A stretch of 64,000 nucleotides of DNA from the NCBI GenBank assembly GCA_963931925.1, contig OZ007574.1, positions 39,743,438-39,807,437 of the forward strand, read 5' to 3'. Source of the DNA: Onchidella celtica (taxonomy: Eukaryota; Mollusca; Gastropoda; Systellommatophora; Onchidiidae). Position 1 is the stretch's first letter. Every line of letters starts with the position of its first letter. A program made the translations under genes and the position numbers. A model generated the notes under the pieces. That model worked only from the letters and a program-made list of their open reading frames with translations. It was not told the DNA's origin and ran no database searches. Positions 23,236 to 34,541 of the stretch are shown piece by piece.

Positions 23236-23489
23236 TTATCTTTATTTTCAGAAAAAGCTTTTTTATCATACTCGCCACTTCACTTAAATGACACACCCGT
23301 TTAATAAACTCTACACAAACACCGATATTCACACTATGCGATAAGCAGATGGGATCAAACATGTCAAGAAGAAGAAGAAAAAAATGCAATCAAAGATTAA
23401 AAGTGTAAAAGAGACGCCCCCCCCCCCTTCGTTAACGAGTTGACATAGATTTACATCTGGTGGCTTTCCGCTCCAGTGAAAAAAAAAAG

Positions 23490-23513
23490 ATCTATCTATC
23501 TATCTATCTAACC
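23490..23513 (+). repeat. short ATCT microsatellite
   Basis: Six ATCT units after an A run. Confidence 0.9.
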
Positions 23514-24238
23514 TCAAGACCAGGCTTTGCTCATAGAAAAATAAAATATAATACTGAGGGTTGCGTCGTAGGCCTAAACTATCTATCTTGACTGTTACAC
23601 ATTTTTCAGGAGATGCAAAAAAAAAAAAATAACAAAAAAAAACAACAACAACCCAACTTACTTTATCAGACTTAATAGTTACAATACATCTTTTAAACAA
23701 AATTTCATTTAACCCTTAATTTTTAGGTTTTCACCCCAAACTTATAACGCATTTTCTCCGGGCGGTCAATTGTAACAATTATACCAAATAAGAATTATGT
23801 CACTTCAAAAAAAAAATAAATCCAGTTACGACATTTTACAATGTGGCTGTTGATATAACACTCTTGGTCCTCTTTCTTCTGCTTCCCACTTATTGTCCCT
23901 TCCTCCCCCCTCCCCTCCCCCCCCCTTGTCCCAGCCTTCAATACCGGGGTCCTTGGTGTTTATCTGGATGACGGATGACGTCAGAAGTCAGCGTGACATT
24001 CGCAGGTCATATAACCGCATTAATAATTAATGTCATAAGCAAAATAATAATAATAAAAAAACGATGCTTAGAAATATCAAAAGAGGGTTTTCCGGTGGGG
24101 AAAAGAATGCAACATGCTGATGGAAAAAACCACTCCCCTCCTAAGAAGTTTGTGGGTTAACCCTAAAAAGCCTGACGTCCCATACGAAGCTCTTATTACA
24201 GGGCGGTGGTATATTACATGGTAAGCTACAGTAAGAAA
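23514..24238. other. AT-rich sequence, no gene recognised
   Basis: 23705-23800 (with CCAAACTTATAACGCATTTTC and CTCCGGGCGGTCA) is loosely similar to 36583-36700 (CCCAACTTATAAAAACACGA, CTCCGGGCTGTCA), so both may be worn copies of one dispersed repeat. Confidence 0.35.
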
Positions 24239-24240
24239 CA

Positions 24241-25180
24241 GTGGCCGTATGCATGAACTGTGCGTAACTGGTTACACTCTGGTGTAGGCCTTACGTTTCG
24301 GTGCAAAACGCTACCCGGTATAGATAGAATGCGCATGACGTCACAGAGTGTTCTAAAGATGGCCGGTGGATCAGCTGATTAGTGTAACTTCGAGATGTGT
24401 CTAAGCGGTTAAAATGCCTGCCGGTTGCATTGTAGTTGATTGTTATGACAGGGATGGAAAGGATGGATTCAAGCTGGTCAGCTTCCAATACCATCCGTGT
24501 AAACAAGGGAAAGGAAGTGAAAGAATTGATCGAACGTATTCCATTGTACATGTACACACACGTGCGATTATTTACTGGAGCGATCTACTTTTAGCTCGCC
24601 GCAGGTTGGTTCGTCACGCCCCGCGTGCTCGCAATGCAAATCAGTTAACGAATCAAAATCAAGGCCACAATCGCCATGGTGATACATGGGTCCTTACACT
24701 AAAGATGGCGCATAATATGCACAGTCTACCTATGCATGAACTTTGCGTAGGCCTACACCCACGTCTAAAAGGGTTCGTGACTTTACACTTTCTCCGAGAA
24801 CGACTATATCAGCTAGGCAACGGGTAATTGGCTTGGGAAAGACGCGAAAAAGAAATAAAATAAATATTTTATTCCAATCCGTGATCTCATGGGTCAAGGA
24901 AAAAAACTGGATTTCTACTCGCCCTTGATCTCTTAGTTCTATTTTGACCGGTGTTGTTTTCTCTCGTCACAGATTGGCGGATGCAAACTCTGTACATGCG
25001 CAATGTCAATTTTAGTTACAGCGGTAAGCGGCAAATTGATGCATAGGGAGGGGTTGGTGTAACTTTAGTTCAAGCATACCGACTCAATTTGAGTTTACAC
25101 CAAGGTGGCCGTACGCACTGCCTAAGCCTGCACCATGGTGCAAAGAGGACGGATTTACACCAGGTTCATGCATACGGACA
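24241..25180 (+). mobile_element. TIR DNA transposon remnant with THAP-like fragment
   Basis: The ends are GTGGCCGTATGCATGAAC on the left and the inverted GTGTCCGTATGCATGAAC on the right, one mismatch in 18. Subterminal GGTGTAA/GGTGTAGG motifs recur on both sides, and a third ATGCATGAAC...GTAGGCC lies at 24731. The THAP-like coding piece inside suggests a deletion derivative of a THAP-transposase element (P or Kolobok type). No clean target duplication was found. Confidence 0.6.
24414..24928 (+). pseudogene. broken THAP-like zinc-finger domain of a transposase
   Basis: ATG at 24414 gives MPAGCIVVDC followed 13 residues later by LVSFQYHP. THAP domains begin MP--C---GC and continue to an F-x-x-P, so this fits the N-terminal third. 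At 24884-24925, in another frame, ISWVKEKNWISTRP matches the next THAP block (W--A--R-NW-P). The final C-x-x-H is not found because a stop follows the RP. About 390 bases separate the two blocks, so there is an intron, an insertion or decay in between. DNA binding by THAP domains is established for the family. This copy cannot be functional as read. Confidence 0.45.
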
Positions 25181-25183
25181 CAG

Positions 25184-27190
25184 GTGAATAAAAAATAAAT
25201 TTTAATTAAAACTTCTTTTGAATGAATATATATTATATAAATATTTTTAAAAACTCTTTTGTCCGAAAATGGAGGGGCGTAACTTACTGAAGTTGGGCAC
25301 TGGACGAAAATGGTTGAGAAACACTCACTGCCTTGCCGTTAACATTTTATTTTCTTATCACAAGGACATTCGATACGCATAAAAATACAATGATGTTTTA
25401 TATACATGGCATCCAGTCATCTGTTTTGTCTCAGATTTGTGAACTTTGGAGTGAAACGGGAACTCCCGCCCTAGTGAGACTGTAAACAAGTCTACTTCGC
25501 TCATTGATTCAAAGCAGGTTGAAGAAAGAGAGACAAAACCGACAAGCACACTTGACAGTGTGCCATTAGCCTAAGAATACATCTTTGAAACGACAGTTAT
25601 AAAGACATAAAATATGTTATCAAATGTTATTGTCATTGTAATAACTTTCTTGCACACCTAAACGATTTGCTCTAAGGCGCTGAACTAAAATTTGAAACAG
25701 GATTAATTAACTTAAGATCAATTCACTCACACATATTAACAAACACCTAATCTACTCCCATCCTCAAGCCTCTGAAACCAAAAGGGGACATCATTTGATG
25801 TCAAACAAAACAATCCCAAGCAAATTAAGTTCTGAGTCTATAATGTCCTGGTGACAATGCAAATGTTGTTCCTCAATTTAGCTGTTGTTGGTGTTTTGTT
25901 TTTCGTACGATCAGTACCTAAAGGGTTAACAGCTATTAGGGTAGGTTGTTTGGTACATGTCTCTCCCAGCTGCTCAGAAACCGGACACGTAAGTTATTAG
26001 TTTAACACAAAAGGATTACTCAGCGTGAAAAAAACAACAAACCACACGCACAAAAAACAAAACAAAACAAAAAAGGGTGCGCATCTGTCGGCATAATTTA
26101 TGATGTCATGGAAATACGCAGGGTGCGGTTAGAATCATCTCCTGACCCTTAACATACATACACAGCAAACATGCACGTATACAGGACTTCAAACAGATGC
26201 TTAGAAATAGCCACGTTCACGTTCAAGTGCACCCACACACACAACCACATTCATACATATATACATAATTATATTCACGGTTAACAATTACCTACACACA
26301 ATCACTTGCCATTAGGCATATCTACATAGATGCACACACACACACACGCACACACATATACGTGCACAATTAGGCTCACATGCTTAAAACATTACCTAGA
26401 GATCAAACACTTTTGCAATCAAACACGTACACACATTAAAAATATAAAAATCAAACAAATCTCGACCTTAGTTCTTGTCTATTCCAACTCCAGTTTTTTT
26501 CACAGCTGAGAAATTCGACGTTAAACGTTTGCGGCTTTGGAATTAATTATGATAAGAAGTTAGAACACATCAGAACCGTGAAACAGCTTGATGAGTGCCA
26601 CAACGAATTTTAAACAAATGTCAAAGTGTGCATTTATTTATCATATCTCTTCTACGTACTAAAAGATCTCCATTTTTTTCAGAAAATGGACAGACAAGGA
26701 CTTAGGTCGCGCAATAAGTAGGGTCAAAACACGTACGCATCCAAGCACATGCACACACACACACACATAAAACCATACACTCACACAAACATCAAACAAA
26801 TAATAATCAGAAACAAGACACGTACAAATACACCCAAGCGCGCACGCACACACACACATACACATGGACATACACACTCACCCACACAAGGGCATACAGA
26901 CAAATATCAAACAAATTGAATAGCGGACAACTATGCCACCTGGGACACTTTAAAACACACCAAGGTCATTAATTTTGTATAATATTTTTGGTTGTCCTTC
27001 TTGTAGTTTATTATCTTCCCTGTTCAGTTCTGTTGACATGCACCGTTTCTTTCATGTCTATGCTTTGAATTGGTCGTTAAAGGGCCCAGAACAGACTTGA
27101 ACTGAACCGTATTGAAATGAACCCTGGCTAATGAAACAGTCAAATAGTCAATGCAAAATGGCATTTAAACATTAAAAATTTGAAAAAAAA
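25184..27190. other. AT-rich sequence with CA-rich tracts, no gene recognised
   Basis: 26140-26910 holds many short (CA)n runs, notably 26333-26355, 26753-26768 and 26846-26860. Segments around 26680-26780 and 26410-26470 share words such as ACACGTAC. No coding or transposon ends recognised. Confidence 0.45.
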
Positions 27191-27617
27191 TGACGGCCTT
27201 GTGGTCTAGAGGCAAGGTGCTCGCCTCTCGTGCCAAGGGTCCCGGGTTCGAAACCAGGGCTGTGCAGGCATGTTGGAAATTGGGATTTTTCTCATATTTT
27301 CGTGTCCCTGATCCTATTGGGGTGTAGGATCGAGTACCTAGTCTTCTCGGATAAGGACGAAAAAATTCGGAGGGCCCGTGTGCACGTTGCGCACGTTAAA
27401 GATACCTTGGCAGTTGGAAATCGAAAAGAGCAGGCCGAACAAGCGGCTGCCCGGGAAAAATTAAATAAAATTCATCCCTACCATTCCTCCCCCACCCCCT
27501 CGCCAAAAAAAAAGAACGCCGACCGGCACTGCACTGTGGCGTGCTGCTGGATGCAATGACACAAAGGCAAATTTCCTAAATGGGATTAAAGTAGTATACA
27601 AAATACAAATACAAATA
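27191..27617 (+). mobile_element. tRNA-derived SINE, full-length copy
   Basis: The head has a box A-like GTGGTCTAGAGGC (27201) and a perfect box B GGGTTCGAAACC (27244), the internal RNA polymerase III promoter of a tRNA gene. The stretch CTCGCCTC...CGTGCC most resembles tRNA-Gly or tRNA-Glu. The body contains CTAGTCTTCTCGGATAAGG, GCACGTTAAAGATAC, TTGGCAGTTGGAAATCGAAA and CAATGACACAAAGGCAAATT. The tail is made of ACAAAT units. The same body occurs at 34941-35412 and 57424-57735. A C/A-rich stretch inside (27487-27512) varies between copies. Confidence 0.85.
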
Positions 27618-27792
27618 ATGGCCGCGAGCTCATACAAAGGTGGACAAGGGTTCAGGCGAAGTGCAGTAAAAGCATACAGGGGAAAGGAGAGGGAGTGGTG
27701 GGGGTGGGGAGTTAAAATATCGCCAGTTCGAGCCTACGTCATAAATATACACTACTAAGGCCTACGTACTTTTTAACCCGCCCCCCCCCAAA

Positions 27793-27824
<32 letters not shown>

Positions 27825-27825
27825 C
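27793..27825 (+). repeat. AAC microsatellite
   Basis: About ten CAA units after a C run and an A run. Confidence 0.9.
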
Positions 27826-28174
27826 TCTCTTTGTCAGAGACAGAACTGTTTCAGCCTCACTTGTGTGCGACAGCCCATTTAACTTAATGGTCCACGAAAC
27901 TGAGGCAAAAGAGACTTCACTTGACCCGTGTGTTGACGTCTATTGTTTGCGGAGGATCTCTGCCCTTGGCACATTTGCACTCTCTTTTTCTTCTTGTATT
28001 CTTTTCTAATTATGTTTGTTGCTGTTGTTTCTGTTGTTCTCTTTCATAGCCCTCAAAAGGTTCCCCAACATGTTGTACATTTTCTTGTCCTCGTCTTTGA
28101 CTTCTTTTCCTAGGTTGTTTTTTTTTTTTTTTATAATATTGTTGACTTGCATATTCTTTGCATCAAACCTGGCT
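27826..28174. other. unique sequence, no gene recognised
   Basis: T-rich on the right, with short TTGTTGCTGTTGTTT runs. Nothing recognised. Confidence 0.4.
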
Positions 28175-28431
28175 ATAGGGAACGGGATTGAATGACACAG
28201 TTACTAAAAATTATTTAGATTTACGCCATGGGACATTCGAACTGTTCAACGCGGTGGTTAAGCACAGTTAGTTATGGACTTTGTACACACTTTTCATGTG
28301 CAGTTGATCCTTGTGCCTCGAATCGCCCTTACAAAGTCCATAACAACTGTCCGCGTTGAACAGTTCGAATATCCCATGACGTCATCGGTAAATTTAAAAA
28401 TAGTAACTGTGTCATTAAATCCCGTTCCATA
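28175..28431. mobile_element. foldback MITE, about 257 bp
   Basis: The arms are near-complete inverted copies. Left GGAACGGGATTGAATGACAC followed by AGTTACTA pairs with the right end, and inner ATTCGAACTGTTCAACGCGG, then TTATGGACTTTGTA, pairs likewise. TATA flanks the left end and ATATA the right, so a TA target is possible. The spacer between the arms is only about 40 bases. There is no coding content. Confidence 0.75.
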
Positions 28432-29082
28432 TAGATCGGGGGGGGGGGGGGGCAAACTTACCCGACCCAACTTTAAACATCAGCCATTTTGCATATAGAG
28501 TTCTGGAATTTTTTAAAACTTTTCCTAAAATTCATTTATGCTAATGTATGCCAAGTATCAAATAAAAATATACACTCCGACACAGACCCTCAACAAACTG
28601 CGTAGGGTTTTGTCTTAATTTATACCAGCTTACCATTTAAGCTTTTCACTTGCTCCCCCCTTTCCTGTACTAGCATACGGCCATTAGAACAGTGAATGCC
28701 CATGATAAGTCCTTGCTGTTCGTTAACGTAAGTGCCATTTTGCATGAACTGTTACGTTCTGAACAACTGAATTTTGTATAATTCAAGAACTCACTTTACT
28801 GACAAAGGCATATAATGCTACCCAGAAACCCTTTCTCCCCCCCCCCCCATGCAGGCGTAAGCATTTCATATGCTAGGGGCATTCCCCCCTTCCCCCCCCC
28901 CCTTCCCACCCCCTCCCCCCCCTCCCCGCCACCCCCAAAGATCCTTCTGGCGTCCACATACTTTATGGATACATAGGAAAAACCGGTGTTCTATTGAGAA
29001 ATCGTCACCGCCAAGATACAAGTGCTCCATCTCCCTGGACTCCACTTTTGGGAATTTTTACTTCAAAGTTTGAGCTTTTCTG
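28432..29082. other. sequence with G and C homopolymers, no gene recognised
   Basis: A G run at 28437-28452 and C-rich tract at 28886-28935. A proline-rich short frame across the C tract is an artefact. Confidence 0.45.
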
Positions 29083-29090
29083 AACAAGGC

Positions 29091-29376
29091 CAGTGGCGTA
29101 GGAGCGTGGTTTGCCAGCGCCTGATGCAAGGCAAGTATTGCGCCCCCCCGACCCCGAGGGCTGCTAGAGCAAAGTTTATTTGCCCCGTCATGTTGAAAAA
29201 CTGTGTAGAATGTTCGAACGTTGGGAGATTTTCTGTGTGTGTGCAGGGGGGGGGGGGGGGGCTTTTTTAAAGTGATCATTTCTAATTTATTTTAATTTTC
29301 TTTTGAAATTTTCCGCCCCTAGGAATTTTGCCCCGGGGCCAAACCCCCATGTGGCACCCCTTATGTGTCGCCACTG
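29091..29376. mobile_element. hAT-like non-autonomous element, 286 bp
   Basis: The left end CAGTGGCGTAGG and the inverted right end CAGTGGCGACAC share a perfect 8-bp terminal repeat of hAT type (CAGTGGCG). Flanks AACAAGGC (29083-29090) and AACAGGAC (29377-29384) agree at 6 of 8 positions, fitting a worn 8-bp target duplication. Eight bases is the length expected for hAT. The interior contains G and C homopolymers and no transposase. Confidence 0.75.
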
Positions 29377-29384
29377 AACAGGAC

Positions 29385-29574
29385 ACAATGAAAATTGTAA
29401 AAAATTTAGATTATTATTATGTGAAGTTACTTAAGCTCAACCTTTATGGCCTTGAAATCAATAGGAGACGCCTCATCTGAAGTTCACCGACGTCTTGAAC
29501 TCAAGTTTTCCGAAAAGAGGACAGAGATCACTTGTAAACTGGTGTGATCAAGTACTGGCTGTACTTTATGGCTT
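29385..29574. other. unique sequence, nothing seen
   Basis: Short AT-rich spacer without recognisable features. Confidence 0.4.
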
Positions 29575-29735
29575 ACGGAATAGATAGACAGGCAGATATA
29601 TATATACTCAAATGGATGGGTAGGTAGGCAAGCAGGCAAGCAGGCAGGCAGGAAGACAGACAAATAGACAGACGGACGGACAGACAGACAGACAGATAGA
29701 TAGGTAGGTATAGAGGAGAGAGAGAGAGAGAGAAA
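29575..29735 (+). repeat. mixed GATA/GGCA/GACA/GA simple repeat
   Basis: Short runs of AGGC, AGAC, GACG and GGTA ending in GA units. It reads as a degenerate tetranucleotide array. Confidence 0.85.
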
Positions 29736-31289
29736 TCTGGGATTTGCTGTCCGCTGTCAGTCTGAATTAGAGAGCCCCCCCCTCCCCCAATACATACACA
29801 CAAATGCTGGACAGAGACCCTGGGTGTAATTATCGGGTCGGGGGGAGTTTCGATCGTGGACGATAATAATAACGCAACGGCTCACAATAATAATAATAAT
29901 AATAAGATGATGTGTCTAGTAACAATAGCAGGACCCTGGGGGACATGTGTGGAATGTTCCCGTAGACTCAACAGACAAGCAGATAAACATTTGTAATAAT
30001 AGCTAAAGCACAGATATAGTAAACACTTTGGGAGGAGTTCCTTGAGTCACACAATAAGGATATTTCAAGGACACCACTTTAGTACCGGCTGTGAGCAGGG
30101 GGTCACACGGGGGCTTTGCTGCCCCCCCCCCCCGTGCGAGTTAGTCCTCTAGACGATGTTTTTTTTATAGTAAATGCGCTGCTTATTGATTAGCATGAAA
30201 TATGTGCCCGACTAAAGTTGTGTAATTCAAATGGTACTCCTTCCACAAGTTTAAAGCAACAACTCTTACCTTTAAATAATCCACAGTGTGACAATTCAGT
30301 AATCCACAAAACGAATTTCAAAAACACAAAACACAATAGACACACTCGGCTATAACCTTACATCCGCAGAAATGAAATCACAATATTATCACCACAAAAC
30401 TTTTACATCCAACCTGAAATATTTCTTCACAATTTCTTCACGAAATGAGAAAAAACACTTCCAAACTCTGGATCCAAATCATTATCTTCATCATTTTGTC
30501 ATGATCTGAAGAAACCATTTCCAAACATTAGAACTTAATCAAATAGATTTTAAAATGAGCCACATTTAAATTATTAATGACGACATTCAGATATCAGAAC
30601 TAGTTGTGAATGCGTGTGGATTTTTTTGGAAAGTGAAAATCGCTCACAACAAACACGCTATCAACACACCAACAAGACCTCGTTATTTCAAAGGGCAAAA
30701 TGAAAAAAAAAAATTTAAAAAAGTATGTGTTTACTTTCGTTATGAAAAGAAAAAATATCGTAACCAGCGGATTTAAGTAGGAACAACGTCATTCCTATGT
30801 ACAAACTTGACATCCATCCCATGAGTTTGATTTCCATTGGGTCACTGGCTGGGATTATTTTGTTTGCTTCATCACCTTCTAGTTTTCTCATTTCTGTGTT
30901 TTAGAATGTTCTTTACATTTCTTTTTATTATCATCATTATCGTCAATACAATCTTGCTCTTGACCTTGTGGCCATTTGATCATTAACACCATTAAAAAAA
31001 AAAAAATATGCCCCTTCGTATAAACTTTTTCATCGTGTAGTTTACAGCCCATTGTTCTCCTGTCTTCTTAGTCTTTTTCCTCTTTTCATTCTTTTTCTGT
31101 GCTTTTCCTTCCTTCGGGGAGAAATTCTCTTTGATAATTAAGATTTGTCAGAGCACTTTAAGATGTATAATTTAATGCCAAAGAAATAAATAAATGCATT
31201 GAATGAGATACGACGGGGACTCCTTTCCTTTTTTTGTCATAAGTCCTGTTTCTAGCGATCCTGAACGTGTGTTTATACCTCTGATGCTT
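29736..31289. other. AT-rich sequence, no gene recognised
   Basis: A short (AAT)n run at 29886-29905 and a C run at 30121-30133. No open frame with domain similarity and no transposon ends seen. Confidence 0.45.
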
Positions 31290-32060
31290 CAGTGCTCTGA
31301 AACTGTTGGTGAGCACCTGGTACAATTGGTTTCACAAAGGACTCCTGGCGTTGAGACATGTCGGTGCCCTGGTACATCAGGCATAATGCCAGTGTCCTGT
31401 CATTGAGGCATGCTGGTGTCCTGGGACATCTGAAGTATTTCTCTTATGTAATTGACCTGAGCTTGAGGCATGCTGACGTTCTGGAGCATCTGAAGTATCT
31501 CTGCGATGCCACAGCTCTGGTGTTGAGGCATGCTGATGATGGGGCATCTGAAGTATTTCTGTGATACTATTGTTCTGGCATTGAGGCAAGCTGTTGGTAG
31601 TGTGCTGGGGCGTCTGAAGTATTTGTGATACTATTGTTCTGGCGTTGAGGCACGCTAGTGTCCTGGGCATGGAGCATCTGAAGTATTTCTGTGATACTGT
31701 TGTTCTGGCGTTGAGGCATGCTGATGTCCTAGGACATCTGCCGAGACATTTGTATGATGCCAGTGTCCTGGTGTTCAGACACACTTGTGTCCTGGGACAT
31801 GTGAATTATTTCTATGATACCATTGTCCTTCTGTCGAGGCATGCTTGTGTTCTGAGATATCTGAAGCACATGTATTTCTATGACTTTATTGTGCTGATCA
31901 TGATATAAATGCAGGCTGGGGTCCTGAGACATCTGCTGCGACTTTTCTACGATGCCAGCGTCCTGACACACATACTGAGACATTTCTAAGATGAAAGTGG
32001 CCAGGGGTTGAGCTATGCTTGTGTCCTAGAACATGGGAAGTGTTTTTGTGATGCCACCAT
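31290..32060 (+). repeat. degenerate minisatellite, about 12 units of about 60 bp
   Basis: GAGGCATGCTG-like starts occur at 31405, 31465, 31525, 31583, 31647 and 31713, giving spacings of 58-66 bases. Within units the order is TTGAGGCATGCTG, GTGTCCTGGGACATCTG, AAGTATTTCTGTGAT, then ACTATTGTTCTGGCG. Units differ by many substitutions, unlike the homogeneous arrays elsewhere, so this array is older. Open frames on both strands carry a loose repeat of about 20 residues (RHADVLGHLKYF on plus), but stops are frequent. Confidence 0.8.
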
Positions 32061-32478
32061 TCTCTCCTCATAAGGGATAGGGCCATGCAAGACCCGATCA
32101 CCATTCTTCTCTTCATGAGGGTGGGGTCATATAACACCCGATCACTAACTTATGTACGTTTGTTCACCATCACCGCACTAAAAGATATCTCTGGTTCAAG
32201 AAGTTGAGGGGGGATAACTCAGAGTACAAGAAGACTACATCTGAACAGAACACTAGTCAGGAAAGGAGTTATCCAACCTAGGGAACATTTTTTTTTTCTA
32301 GACTCATTATACTTGTCCTAACGTGCTTATAGTCAGTTTGTATTTGTTCTGGTTTCTAGTATGAAATACAGTCTTCCAAAACTGTGTTTGCCTAGCAACC
32401 TAAGGCTAAGGTGGGACTGGGCTGACTTGGGCTGGGATAGAGGACTAAGTGTCCCATTCCCCCATTAATAAATAAATA
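32061..32478. other. unique sequence, no gene recognised
   Basis: The words GACCCGATCACCATTCTTCTC and ACACCCGATCACTAAC near 32085 and 32133 form a short repeat. Nothing else recognised. Confidence 0.35.
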
Positions 32479-32642
32479 AACAAATAAGCAGATAGATAGA
32501 CAGATAGATAGAAAGTTAAGAAAGACAGACAGACAGACAAACAAACAGATAAACAGACAGACCGACAGACAGACAAACAGACAGACAGATAGACAGACAT
32601 ATAGATAGATAGATGGATAAACAGACAGACAGACTGACAGGC

Positions 32643-32679
<37 letters not shown>

Positions 32680-32698
32680 GGCAGGCAGGCAGGCAGGC

Positions 32699-32791
<93 letters not shown>

Positions 32792-32812
32792 TATAGATAG
32801 ATAGACAAAAGG
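32479..32812 (+). repeat. GATA/GACA/GGCA compound array
   Basis: GATA and GACA mixtures, a GGCA block (32680-32700), a long GACA block (32700-32755) and a GATA block (32757-32810). Confidence 0.96.
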
Positions 32813-33456
32813 ATAATTAGATGCGGGTTTGAGCAATATCTACTTAATTCCAACTGGTCCCGGAAGAGGCGTATAATTTTCACAGTGAGTAGTAATGTAT
32901 ACCTTACAGAAGTACCAAAAGATTCTTTAGTCAAGAATTACAAACACATAAAACGTTTAAATTTGGTTAAAATGGCGAACATTTTATTCAGGGAGCTTCA
33001 TACATCCGTTGGAACAGCCGCGAGAAAAGAATGACTTTTTGTTTTGTTTTTCTTAAATCTGGAACCAACTCTAGAAATGTGAAACGAAATTTATTTACAT
33101 ATAATGACAGACAGACGGTTTTATTATATAAAAAGTGCAAGTTTATAGATGTCAGTGGGCAGAAATATCTGTTTCTGTAGACAGCAAGAATCTTATAAAC
33201 ATCTATTTTTCGCAGAAAGCACACGTCATTTTTGCCTTATTTCTTTCGTTATCCCGTGTGAAGCTTTTTAAATTCTCACTTCTGCAACTTTTTAATATCC
33301 TAGCTGCGCCGTAAGCAGCTCGTTTAGTTATACGAAACAAAATGATGTTCGCAATACACTTTTTTCGTGTTTCAAGAGAACTTATATATATAAAGGGTAA
33401 TGGTAATGTAAATAACAGATGAGACCTTGTCAATGATTCACACCTCTCACCACCAG
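32813..33456. other. AT-rich sequence, no gene recognised
   Basis: Short minus-strand frames (for example 32988-33224) have no recognisable domain. Confidence 0.4.
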
Positions 33457-33464
33457 CAAATTTA

Positions 33465-33850
33465 GGCTGTTGTTATGAGCACGTACGCTCCCCAAGCGTT
33501 TTTGGGCTAGGGGCGCGTACATATACGTACCCATCCCTAACCCCGTCCTTATCCTCAACCCTAAATCTTATCAAATATCTAACCCTGTCCCTCTACCTTT
33601 TCAACATACAAAAAACAACAACAACAACAAAAAACAAAAACAAAAAAAAAACAGGAAGAAAACAAAAAGAAAATCTGAAAGAATAATTAACTATAATTAA
33701 TTAAGGCTGTTGTCGAGGAGCACTTCGGGAGGAGCTCTCTAGCTCTGGAGTCACGAAGCACTTTAAAATACGTACCCCTAGCGCAAACAAAACAAAACAA
33801 AACAACAAACAATAAAAACTGGGAGTACGTACGTACCTCTAACAACAGCC
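33465..33850. mobile_element. non-autonomous TIR element with perfect 8-bp target duplication
   Basis: The ends are GGCTGTTGTTA and its exact inverse TAACAACAGCC, with further similarity inward (GAGCACGTACG against GAGGTACGTACG). The flanks CAAATTTA (33457-33464) and CAAATTTA (33851-33858) are identical. A perfect 8-bp duplication points to hAT-type transposition and a fairly recent insertion, though P-like elements also make 8-bp duplications. A second AAGGCTGTTGTCGAGGAGCA at 33703 and another AAGGCTGTTGTC at 34172 are related ends. There is no transposase. Confidence 0.85.
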
Positions 33851-34329
33851 CAAATTTATAACAGTTATTCTCGAGTAATCCGGCTCGTGTCCACACACAC
33901 AAAACCTCTCACCAGGTCACTGTTCTGTCTGACTTGACGCCCTAAAAGTCAAACCTGTGCTCTTAACAACATTTTGAATGTTGGCGCAGTGCTCATGGCG
34001 ACACGATCATTGTTGTCTGTCAATTTTCATGTGTTTTTCCTTGTTTTGGATTATTGTACACCTCTGAAAGTTTTTCCGGTGCTTGTATTAAAAAAAGCTA
34101 ATGATATAATAAAATATTAATGACCCCCAACATCCCCTGAACAAAGAATACATAAGATCTGTAAGAAGATTAAGGCTGTTGTCAAAGAGAACTAAAACTG
34201 AGCGCTACTTTAAATCGTTTATTCCATCATCAACTAGGATGTTGCAATAATGTTGTCATCTTGATCGTAATCTGTGTACAGTTGAATCGTGTCTTGCGTG
34301 TCAGGTCAATGTGTTTTTAGTAACGGAAG

Positions 34330-34371
34330 CATAATAATATTGTGTGCACTGTTAATTTTGTTTATTTATTA

Positions 34372-34402
<31 letters not shown>

Positions 34403-34541
34403 CAAGTGTGTGTGTTCGTGTGTGTGTGCGCGCTATATATCATAATTTCTGTTTCTGTAACTGTATTGTTATGTATTCAATGATCAAAATAAATTTCCTT
34501 GTACAAGGACGAATAAAATTTATCTTATCTTATCTTATCTT
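34330..34541 (+). mobile_element. LINE-type 3' end with TTATC tail
   Basis: AATTTCCTTGTACAAGG, then ACGAATAAAATT and (TTATC)n, looks like the 3' hairpin, polyadenylation-like hexamer and short tandem tail of CR1/L2-like retroposons. CCTTGTACAAGG is a perfect palindrome. A TA tract (34372-34401) and a TG tract lie upstream. No coding part was found, so only the untranslated tail is supported. Confidence 0.45.

Noticed and set aside
24743-24928. The whole 61-codon frame as a separate gene
   Set aside because: Only its last 15 residues make sense, as a THAP-like block, and the rest has no similarity and a non-ATG start.
27201-27255. Functional tRNA gene
   Set aside because: Box A and B are present, but the acceptor stem does not pair, and the sequence continues into a repeated SINE body.
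28274-28498. 74-codon frame at 28274
   Set aside because: It lies inside the foldback MITE and continues into a G run.
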